Shown: piece by piece, positions 1-5,431 of the stretch
Position numbering within the stretch: the stretch's first letter is position 1
Layout of the letters: each line of letters starts with the position of its first letter
Assembly (NCBI GenBank): GCA_030642225.1
Contig: DAOWOC010000095.1
Span: 1 to 5,431 of the forward strand
Length of the DNA: 5,431 bases
Source: Deltaproteobacteria bacterium
GTDB lineage: Bacteria > Desulfobacterota > DAOWOC01
Direction: 5' to 3'
Program-made: the position numbers and the translations under genes
The notes under the pieces: model-generated
What the model was told of the DNA's origin: nothing
Seen by the model: the letters and a program-made list of their open reading frames with translations, nothing else
Databases searched by the model: none

Positions 1-150
1 AGACGAATGATAAAAGATGATTTTCATGAAAAGATACTATCTGAAAAACATTTTTCTAAAAACATACCCTCGGAAGACAACAAAAACATATTAATGCGTT
101 TTAAAAAACTACAGGATCAGGAGTTAGCAAATGAGTTATTTCTTGATTAG
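1..150 (+). CDS. C-terminal end of an unidentified protein (partial)
   Basis: Reading from base 1 gives 49 sense codons and a TAG stop at 148-150, so this is probably the 3' end of a gene that starts left of the window. The fragment is hydrophilic, rich in Lys, Asp, Glu and Asn, with no membrane segment, and ends in a short stretch (LQDQELANELFLD) that could form an amphipathic helix. I do not recognise the family. An ATG at base 7 could in principle start a 47-residue protein, but no Shine-Dalgarno can be judged because only six bases precede it. It lies on the same strand as xerD but 289 bases away across a very AT-rich gap, so it is probably not in the same operon. That this frame is coding rests only on its being open and on protein-like composition. 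Confidence 0.45.
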   Translation, partial: RRMIKDDFHEKILSEKHFSKNIPSEDNKNILMRFKKLQDQELANELFLD

Positions 151-439
151 GCCTTGCTGAACCCATAAAAAATTGCAAACAGACAATCGATGAATATATA
201 TTTTAAAAATGCAATTAATAGAAATAATTTTTTACATTAAAACCTGGTTCTTTAGCCCAAGATTTTATTGTTATTGTACTGGATAAAAAAGAATCAAATA
301 AACAAAAACGGTTGTAAGCTATATTTGCTTTAAAAGAATATTTTCCCCATCTTTTAAATTTGGATAAACTTTATTAAGATTGAAATAAAATTTAAAAAGG
401 TTTTAACTCAAAATAAAGATAACTTAATAATAAAGTGGT
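151..439. other. AT-rich intergenic region before xerD
   Basis: This 289-base gap is dominated by A and T runs and is clearly poorer in G+C than the genes on its right. No frame on either strand gives a convincing protein; the longest simple case is a 16-codon ATG frame at 190-240 without a ribosome binding site. I see no GC-rich hairpin followed by a T run, so no intrinsic terminator for the preceding gene can be called. Several TTGNNN-like hexamers occur (274, 312, 380) but none is paired at 16-18 bases with a good TATAAT match, so no promoter is annotated. The xerD promoter most likely lies somewhere here. One imperfect stem-loop (365-394) is listed separately. Confidence 0.6.
365..394 (+). 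repeat. Imperfect inverted repeat in the xerD upstream region
   Basis: Bases 365-375 (TAAACTTTATT) and 384-394 (AATAAAATTTA) are complementary except for one C/A mismatch, around an 8-base loop. The stem is almost purely A-T, so it would be a weak hairpin, and chance pairing is likely in sequence this AT-rich. It sits 46-75 bases ahead of the xerD start and could be an operator-like site or leader hairpin, but nothing in the sequence proves a role. Confidence 0.25.
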
Positions 440-1327
440 ATGGATATAGAACTTGACATTTTTTTAAATTATCTGATCGTTGAGCGCGGCCTTTCATCCA
501 ATACGATCAGTGCATATTCAAGTGATTTGACAAAATTTTCTATTTTTTTAAATCACTTAGGGATTATTAATTTTAAAGACCTTGAGGCAGCGCATATTGC
601 CGCCTTTATTGAAAATTTAAGAAAGGTTGGAGTAGGCGCGCGGTCAAGGGCAAGGTATATATCTTCGGTTAAAATGCTCTTTAAATTTCTTGTAAAGGAT
701 GGCATATGCGTCTTTAATCCTGCTGAGGAATTTTCAATGCCAAGGTTTAAAAAAAATCTGCCTCAAATACTTAATCATACTGAAGTGATCAGCTTGCTTA
801 AAGCACCGGATATAAATAAAAATACAGGAATCAGGGATAAAGCATTACTTGAAACCTTGTATGCTGCCGGGTTGCGGGTAAGTGAGCTTATAGGGTTAAA
901 GGTCAGGGATGTGAATGTGCAGGCAGGATTTTTACAGTGTGTCGGGAAAGGTGATAAAGAAAGACTCGTACCACTTGGTGAGGTAGCTATCGGCTGTATC
1001 CAGCGCTATCTTGATATCGCAAGGCCTCATCTTTTAAAACTTCCACCTTCACCCTATCTTTTTATTACAAAAAGAGGCGGGCCCATGTGCCGTCAGGCCT
1101 TTTGGAAACTTATCAAAAAATACGCTAAACTTGCAGGGATTGAAAAGGAGATTAAACCACATATGTTAAGACATTCTTTTGCAACCCATCTTCTTGAGGG
1201 GGGGGCTGATTTGCGCGCTGTTCAGATGATGTTAGGCCATTCAGATATATCCACTACTCAGATATATACCCATGTGACGCGGGAGAGACTCCTTAAAATT
1301 CACAGGGCATCCCACCCGAGGGGCTGA
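440..1327 (+). CDS. xerD: Tyrosine recombinase XerD (site-specific chromosome dimer resolution)
   Basis: XerD acts with XerC at the dif site, under control of FtsK, to resolve chromosome dimers at cell division. The 295-residue length is normal for the family. Residues 1-85 form the SAM-like core-binding domain, including the typical ERGLSSNTISAY stretch. The catalytic domain has all six expected residues: R146 (YAAGLR), K170 (GKGDKER), H241 and R244 (HMLRHSFATH), H267 (LGHSD) and nucleophile Y276 (STTQIYTHV). The HSDISTTQIYTHV block and the HPRG end resemble E. coli XerD more than XerC. An in-frame TAA at 431-433 rules out a longer form; ATG 440 gives the usual N-terminus although no good Shine-Dalgarno precedes it (only AAAGTGG, too close). 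No phage or integron genes adjoin it, so a housekeeping recombinase is more likely than an integrase. It is followed after six bases by the next gene. A run of eight G lies at 1198-1205. Confidence 0.95.
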   Translation: MDIELDIFLNYLIVERGLSSNTISAYSSDLTKFSIFLNHLGIINFKDLEAAHIAAFIENLRKVGVGARSRARYISSVKMLFKFLVKDGICVFNPAEEFSMPRFKKNLPQILNHTEVISLLKAPDINKNTGIRDKALLETLYAAGLRVSELIGLKVRDVNVQAGFLQCVGKGDKERLVPLGEVAIGCIQRYLDIARPHLLKLPPSPYLFITKRGGPMCRQAFWKLIKKYAKLAGIEKEIKPHMLRHSFATHLLEGGADLRAVQMMLGHSDISTTQIYTHVTRERLLKIHRASHPRG

Positions 1328-1333
1328 CGTTTC

Positions 1334-3982
1334 ATGGATATTATAATCACACATGTTAACGCTGATTTTGATGCATTGGCTTCAACTCTTGCCGTAAGTA
1401 AACTTTATCCTGAAGCCCGCATAGTGTTTCCAGGTTCAAAGGAGAAAAATTTAAGAAATTTTTTTATCCAGTCTTCTTTTTATATGCTGGATATCGTGAA
1501 AATTAAAGATGTTGATATGGATAAGATCACCCGCCTTATCCTTGTGGATGTAAGGTCTCCTTCCAGAATAGGGATATTTGCCGATCTCATAAAAAAAGGC
1601 AATGTTAAGGTTCATATTTATGATCACCATCAATTTTCAAAAGGCGATATCAAAGGGGATTATGAAAATATTCAGATTGTGGGGGCAACGACTTCAATTC
1701 TCGTTGAACTGTTAGTTGAAAAGAAGATTGCAATAACACCCGCAGAGGCAACTGTGATGGCTCTTGGGATATATGAGGATACAGGGGCTTTCACCTTTAC
1801 ATCTACTACCCCGCTTGATTTTAAGGCCGCATCACACCTCCTTGAGATGGGATGTGATCTGACTGTTGTTTCCGATATGATTACAAGGGAGCTTACTTCA
1901 CAGCAGATAGGTCTTTTAAACGATCTTCTGCAATCTGTTACAATATACCATGTCAACAGGGTTGATATAGCTATTACAACCGCTTCCCTTGAGTATTATA
2001 TGGGAGATTTGGCAGTACTTGTCCACAAGATGATTGACATTAAAAATTATAATGTCCTTTTTGCCCTTGTGCGCATGGAAGATAAGGTCTATATGGTTGC
2101 AAGAAGCAGGCTGCAAGAGATCAATGTTGGTGTTATGGCATCTAAATTCGGAGGAGGTGGACATCCTTCGGCAGCCTCGGCCACCATAAAAAATATGCCT
2201 TTAGCCCAGGTCAGGGAAAGACTCCTTGAAAATCTTCAATCATCTGCCAACCCTGTCAAGATTGCGCGGGAACTAATGTCATATCCTGTAAAATATATCT
2301 TTACTAACACATTAATTACTGATGCAAGTGAATTTATGGTGCGTTATAATATCAATGTCCTGCCGGTTGTGGATAAAGACGGGTTAAAAGGCATTATAAG
2401 CCGTCAGGTTGTTCATAAAGCTATGCATCATGGCCTTAGCACATACCCTGTAAATCAGTTTATGAGCACAGATTTTGAAATAATTTCACCTGATGCGCCC
2501 CTTAGCGAAATACAGTCCAAAATAGTTGATAAAAAACAGAGATTTCTTCCTGTTATTTTTAATGGCGAGCTTGCAGGTGTGGTTACAAGAACCGATCTTA
2601 TGCAGATACTGATAAATGATCATAAAGATAAATCATTAAAGTTTCAGAAACGCGAAATAAACAGGTATGGACATTCAAAAAATTTAAGCGGAATGATGAA
2701 ACAATCGCTTCCCCCGCATATATACGCACTTCTTAAGGAAATTGGGGGGCTTGCTGAAAAAAATAATTATATTGTTTATGTGGTTGGAGGATTTGTAAGG
2801 GATCTTATCCTTAAGCATGAAAATCTTGATATTGATATTGTTGTTGAGGGTGACGGGATAGGTTTCGCGCGTATTCTTGTAAATCATTTTGGCGGGAGGA
2901 TGAGGCATTATTATAAATTTGGTACAGCGGTTGTTATTTTCCCTGACAATTTTAAGATAGATGTGGCTACCGCCCGGACGGAATATTATGACCATCCGGC
3001 CGCCCTTCCAATCGTGGAGACGTCATCTATAAAATTAGATCTCTACAGGAGAGATTTTACAATAAATGCTATTGCCCTTGAGTTAACTCCTCCACATTTT
3101 GGGATTATGCTTGATTTTTTTACGGCTCAAAGAGATTTTAAGGACAAGGCGATAAGAGTTCTTCATAATCTCAGCCTTGTTGAGGACCCTACAAGGGCAT
3201 TCAGGGCTATTCGTTTTGAACAGAGATTCGGATTTAAGATAGGTAAACATACTACGAATTTAATAAAAAATGCTGTAAAAAACGGTTTTTTTGAAAGGCT
3301 TTCAGGCCGACGGATTTTTAATGAACTTAAACTCATACTGTCCGAAGACACGCCGTGTATCGCTATATCAAGAATGAAAGATTTTGGCCTTTTACCTTTT
3401 ATCTCAAAAGAGATAAAATTTGATAAAAGGATGGATGACTTATTCAACAGGGTGAAAGCAGTGCTCCACTGGTATGAGTTGAGTTTTTTAGAAAAAAAAC
3501 CATTAAAATGGCAGCTCAATTTTTTTGCGCTGATTTATCGCATGTCTGATGTTGGGATGGAAAAATTGACAAAAGATATGATGCTCCCGGGGCACGTTTT
3601 AAAGATAATAAAAAAGGACAGGCAACAGGCACAAAAATGTCTTGGATGGTTTGCGTCACACAAAAAACCAAAAAATTCCGATCTTTACTGTTTTTTATCA
3701 AACATGACAACACTTGCTCTTTTATTTACCATGTCCCGGACGACAAGTGATGATATAAGAAAATTTATTTCCTTATACTTTACAAGGCTAAGAAATATTA
3801 AGACAGAGTTAAAGGGGAGAGATTTAAGAGATATGGGAATAATGCCGGGACCGATTTACTCAAAACTCTTAAATTCTGTTCTGAATGCCAAATTAAATAA
3901 CAGTGTAAAGACTCGCGATGATGAAATAAAATACCTGACAAATCTTTATAACAAGGAAAAAAAGAAAACCAGTCATGATTAA
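1334..3982 (+). CDS. DHH phosphoesterase / CBS pair / tRNA nucleotidyltransferase (CCA- or CC-adding type) fusion protein
   Basis: This 882-residue cytoplasmic protein is built from three modules. Residues 1-300 are a DHH/DHHA1 phosphoesterase of the NrnA type, with HVNADFD (H7, D11, D13), D72, the DHH triad D97-H99, D149 and the DHHA1 box GGGGHPSAAS (273-282). Residues about 310-430 hold two CBS domains, ending near GIISRQ and GVVTRTDL, which in other proteins bind adenine nucleotides. From about 470 on is a class II nucleotidyltransferase: VGGFVRD (484-490), metal-binding D499 and D501, RRDFTINA (572-579), EDPTRAFRAIRF (617-628) and GRRIFNEL (658-665). The tail (GRDLRDMGIMPGP, 828-840) is typical of CCA-adding enzymes. 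Known relatives with this architecture include the Aquifex CC-adding enzyme, so it may add CC, CCA or a poly(A) tail to RNA; the sequence alone does not decide. The start is supported by GAGGGG (1318-1323) ten bases upstream. It lies six bases after xerD and overlaps the next gene by 8 bases, suggesting one operon. Confidence 0.9.
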   Translation: MDIIITHVNADFDALASTLAVSKLYPEARIVFPGSKEKNLRNFFIQSSFYMLDIVKIKDVDMDKITRLILVDVRSPSRIGIFADLIKKGNVKVHIYDHHQFSKGDIKGDYENIQIVGATTSILVELLVEKKIAITPAEATVMALGIYEDTGAFTFTSTTPLDFKAASHLLEMGCDLTVVSDMITRELTSQQIGLLNDLLQSVTIYHVNRVDIAITTASLEYYMGDLAVLVHKMIDIKNYNVLFALVRMEDKVYMVARSRLQEINVGVMASKFGGGGHPSAASATIKNMPLAQVRERLLENLQSSANPVKIARELMSYPVKYIFTNTLITDASEFMVRYNINVLPVVDKDGLKGIISRQVVHKAMHHGLSTYPVNQFMSTDFEIISPDAPLSEIQSKIVDKKQRFLPVIFNGELAGVVTRTDLMQILINDHKDKSLKFQKREINRYGHSKNLSGMMKQSLPPHIYALLKEIGGLAEKNNYIVYVVGGFVRDLILKHENLDIDIVVEGDGIGFARILVNHFGGRMRHYYKFGTAVVIFPDNFKIDVATARTEYYDHPAALPIVETSSIKLDLYRRDFTINAIALELTPPHFGIMLDFFTAQRDFKDKAIRVLHNLSLVEDPTRAFRAIRFEQRFGFKIGKHTTNLIKNAVKNGFFERLSGRRIFNELKLILSEDTPCIAISRMKDFGLLPFISKEIKFDKRMDDLFNRVKAVLHWYELSFLEKKPLKWQLNFFALIYRMSDVGMEKLTKDMMLPGHVLKIIKKDRQQAQKCLGWFASHKKPKNSDLYCFLSNMTTLALLFTMSRTTSDDIRKFISLYFTRLRNIKTELKGRDLRDMGIMPGPIYSKLLNSVLNAKLNNSVKTRDDEIKYLTNLYNKEKKKTSHD

Positions 3983-4616
3983 TGAAACTATTATAAAATT
4001 TATCATCCTTGCCCCTAGCATTCTCATTGCCCTGGTTGTTCATGAGACCGCACATGGATGGATAGCATATAAATTGGGTGATCCCACAGCAAAAAATGCC
4101 GGCAGATTAACATTAAATCCGCTTAAACACCTGGATTTTTGGGGGACACTCGTCTTTGTCATTACCCAGATGGTCGGGTGGGCAAAGCCTGTGCCTGTAA
4201 ATCCAAATTTTTTCAGGAAGCCAAGGCAGGATATGGTATGGGTTGCCCTTGCCGGCCCTTTATCCAATATTCTGCTCGCAGCAGGATTTGCCGCTTGTTA
4301 TCATATTTTGACACGATTCATGTCTGTTACACAAACAGTTGGTTATGAATTTCCTTTGATGTTACTGGTAGTTTTTTTTGTTATAAACGTTCAGATTAAT
4401 ATCGGCCTTGCAATTTTTAATCTGATACCTATTCCCCCACTCGACGGGAGCAAGGTTATGATGGGTATCCTGCCTGTGAGACAGGCGATATTATATTCAA
4501 AAATAGAACGGTATGGATTTATAATACTTATTGTATTAATATTTACTCATTCCTTTGATCATTTTTTATTCCCTCTTATTCATGGATTAAAAACCCTTTT
4601 ACTTGGTGGCGGATAA
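3975..4616 (+). CDS. Site-2 protease family membrane metalloprotease (peptidase M50)
   Basis: This 213-residue multi-spanning inner-membrane protein is a small site-2 protease homologue, expected to cleave substrates inside the membrane; its substrate is unknown. The zinc site is complete: HETAH (H23, E24, H27) in the first membrane segment, and NLIPIPPLDG (149-158), where D157 is the third ligand. GRLTLNPLKHLD (43-54) and AGPLSN (93-98) are also typical of the short group that lacks a PDZ domain. Hydrophobic segments lie at about 7-32, 56-70, 87-112, 127-155 and 178-200. ATG 3975 lies inside the end of the preceding gene (8-base overlap) and has no well-placed Shine-Dalgarno; AAGGA at 3953-3957 is 17 bases away, so translation is probably coupled to the upstream gene. 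It lacks the PDZ domains of RseP, so a role in sigma-E signalling should not be assumed. Confidence 0.9.
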   Translation: MINETIIKFIILAPSILIALVVHETAHGWIAYKLGDPTAKNAGRLTLNPLKHLDFWGTLVFVITQMVGWAKPVPVNPNFFRKPRQDMVWVALAGPLSNILLAAGFAACYHILTRFMSVTQTVGYEFPLMLLVVFFVINVQINIGLAIFNLIPIPPLDGSKVMMGILPVRQAILYSKIERYGFIILIVLIFTHSFDHFLFPLIHGLKTLLLGGG

Positions 4617-4632
4617 AAGGGATAATCCAAAT

Positions 4633-4708
4633 TATAGGGGCAGGTGCCTGTCCTGATATTGATTGGAAATACAAAAAAATGGGCGGCCACAGAGGGACGT
4701 TCCCTATA
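4633..4708. repeat. MITE-like / REP-like palindromic intergenic element
   Basis: The 76-base segment begins TATAGGG (4633-4639) and ends with its exact reverse complement CCCTATA (4702-4708). Just inside the left end, GGGGCAG (4637-4643) can pair with CTGTCCT (4648-4654), with two G-T pairs, around a GTGC loop. At the right end AGGGA (4693-4697) pairs with TCCCT (4701-4705) around CGT. The two hairpins are joined by an A-rich stretch and GGGCGGCC (4681-4688), which has a degenerate partner at the right end. G+C-rich palindromes in an AT-rich gap look like a decayed dispersed repeat of the GGGGCAGG/GGGCGGCC type seen between genes in many bacteria. No transposase is encoded. The repeat nature is seen in the structure only; copy number elsewhere is unknown. 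Confidence 0.5.
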
Positions 4709-4760
4709 TGTCATTATCGGCAACGGATTAAGACAGGGGGTTACAAATAAACAGTATTTA

Positions 4761-4795
4761 AAAATCATAATAATGGGATAATTAATTATGATTTT
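4761..4795 (+). promoter_or_regulatory. Perfect 11-bp inverted repeat just upstream of trpS (operator or leader hairpin)
   Basis: AAAATCATAAT (4761-4771) and ATTATGATTTT (4785-4795) are exact reverse complements separated by 13 bases. The right arm abuts the AAGGAG ribosome binding site of trpS at 4796. As DNA this is an operator-like palindrome centred on the candidate -10; as RNA it would be a weak, A-U-rich hairpin beside the Shine-Dalgarno. It does not resemble the TrpR operator, and no T-box elements are visible. The regulator, if any, is unknown. Confidence 0.4.
4774..4782 (+). promoter_or_regulatory. Candidate extended -10 promoter element for trpS
   Basis: TGGGATAAT fits the extended -10 pattern TGnTATAAT with one mismatch in the hexamer (GATAAT). 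No good -35 hexamer is found at 16-18 bases, which is tolerated by extended -10 promoters. Transcription would start near 4789, leaving about 19 bases of leader before the ATG. An overlapping alternative is CATAAT at 4766-4771. In such AT-rich sequence this could be chance. Confidence 0.3.
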
Positions 4796-4807
4796 AAGGA
4801 GTTGTTA

Positions 4808-5431
4808 ATGAGTAAAAAGAGAATTTTAAGTGGCATGAGACCTACCGGAAAATTACACCTTGGAAATTATATAGGTGCTTTGAAAAACTGGAAGACCCTT
4901 CAGGAAGAATATGACTGTTTCTTTTTTGTGGCTGACTGGCATGCCCTGACCACGGATTATGATAATACAAAAAATATATCAAAGGATAGTGAGGAGATGG
5001 TTATTGACTGGTTGAGCGCCGGGCTTGACCATCAAAAAAGCACCATATTTGTTCAGTCAGGGGTTAAGGAACATGCGGAATTATTTGTCCTGCTTTCAAT
5101 GATAACCCCTCTTTCATGGCTTGAGCGGTGTCCTACCTACAAGGAACAGCAGGAGCAGATACAAAAAAAGGATCTCTCCACATATGGTTTTTTGGGCTAT
5201 CCCCTTTTGCAGGCCGCTGATATTATGATGTATCGGGCTGACGGTGTGCCTGTAGGCCAGGATCAACTGCCCCATATTGAGATGACAAGAGAAATTATAA
5301 GGCGTTTTAATCATCTTTATACAAAAGTTTTTCCAGAACCGGAGTCACTCCTGACGAGCTATCCCAAGCTCCTTGGCACAGACGGCAGAAAGATGAGCAA
5401 AAGTTATGATAATTGTATTTATCTTTCTGAT
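4808..5431 (+). CDS. trpS: Tryptophanyl-tRNA synthetase (partial, N-terminal 208 residues)
   Basis: The enzyme charges tRNA-Trp with tryptophan in the cytoplasm using ATP. The frame is open from ATG 4808 to the right edge of the window, covering 208 of roughly 330 residues expected for bacterial TrpRS. Class I synthetase motifs are present in order: the N-terminal SGMRPTGKLHLGNYIGAL with the HIGH-like HLGN (17-20), ADWHALTT (42-49), YPLLQAADI (131-139), GQDQ (150-153) and KMSKS (195-199). TITPLSW-type sequence (MITPLSWLERCPTYKEQ, 98-114) is also usual for TrpRS. A strong Shine-Dalgarno AAGGAG (4796-4801) six bases before ATG fixes the start. The gene is 191 bases after the protease gene, beyond a palindromic element and a possible promoter, so it may be transcribed independently. 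The truncation is due to the window edge only; no frame disruption is seen. Confidence 0.96.
   Translation, partial: MSKKRILSGMRPTGKLHLGNYIGALKNWKTLQEEYDCFFFVADWHALTTDYDNTKNISKDSEEMVIDWLSAGLDHQKSTIFVQSGVKEHAELFVLLSMITPLSWLERCPTYKEQQEQIQKKDLSTYGFLGYPLLQAADIMMYRADGVPVGQDQLPHIEMTREIIRRFNHLYTKVFPEPESLLTSYPKLLGTDGRKMSKSYDNCIYLSD

Noticed and set aside
190..240. 16-codon ATG frame in the gap before xerD
   Set aside because: It has no Shine-Dalgarno, and its composition (Asn, Phe, Ile) is what random AT-rich DNA gives.
440..1327. Possibility that the tyrosine recombinase is a phage or integron integrase, or XerC
   Set aside because: Length, the HSDISTTQIYTHV block, the HPRG end and the housekeeping neighbours all point to XerD; no attachment sites, cassettes or phage genes are seen.
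2824..2848. Short tandem GATATT-like repetition within the fusion gene
   Set aside because: It encodes the conserved catalytic LDIDIVVEGD motif; the repetition follows from the required Asp-Ile-Asp-Ile residues and AT-rich codon choice.
1672..3713. Several minus-strand open frames of 65-118 codons within the fusion gene
   Set aside because: They lie wholly opposite a gene with clear domain motifs along its length, have no plausible ribosome binding sites or family features, and read as shadows of its codon use.
4580..4768. 62-codon minus-strand frame across the gap before trpS
   Set aside because: It runs through the palindromic element and into the end of the protease gene. Its predicted protein is Pro-rich and unlike any family I know, so the repeat explains the open frame better.
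4617..4807. T-box riboswitch, tryptophan leader peptide or intrinsic terminator before trpS
   Set aside because: There is no T-box core sequence, no short frame with tandem Trp codons, and neither G+C hairpin is followed by a T run (the left one is followed by TGATATTGATT, the right one by ATATGTCATT).

Overview
The window reads as ordinary chromosome of an AT-rich, Gram-negative, probably anaerobic bacterium. The gene order xerD, a DHH/CBS/tRNA-nucleotidyltransferase fusion, an M50 site-2 protease and trpS is one I associate with Deltaproteobacteria (Desulfobacterota, Geobacter- and Desulfobacter-like groups). That placement is an inference from gene order and protein style, not from a database match. 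All genes found are on the + strand.

Layout. Bases 1-150 hold the last 49 codons of an unidentified gene. Bases 151-439 are a very AT-rich gap without a credible gene; it holds one imperfect stem-loop. Bases 440-1327 encode XerD, complete with all six catalytic residues. Six bases after its stop, an 882-residue fusion protein (1334-3982) combines a DHH/DHHA1 phosphoesterase, two CBS domains and a class II tRNA nucleotidyltransferase/poly(A) polymerase module. It overlaps by 8 bases a small membrane metalloprotease of the M50/site-2 protease family (3975-4616). These three genes look like one transcription unit.

A 191-base gap (4617-4807) follows. It contains a roughly 76-base MITE-like or REP-like palindromic element (4633-4708). 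After that comes an 11-bp perfect inverted repeat (4761-4771 / 4785-4795) that encloses an extended -10-like sequence just before the Shine-Dalgarno of trpS. The trpS gene (from 4808) encodes tryptophanyl-tRNA synthetase and runs off the right edge after 208 codons, just past its KMSKS motif.

Functionally the genes are housekeeping: chromosome dimer resolution (XerD), tRNA 3'-end CCA synthesis or RNA turnover (fusion protein), intramembrane proteolysis (M50) and tRNA-Trp charging (TrpS). I see no phage, CRISPR, toxin or defence system. The points most worth a second look are the multi-domain nucleotidyltransferase and the two palindromic structures in the gap before trpS.
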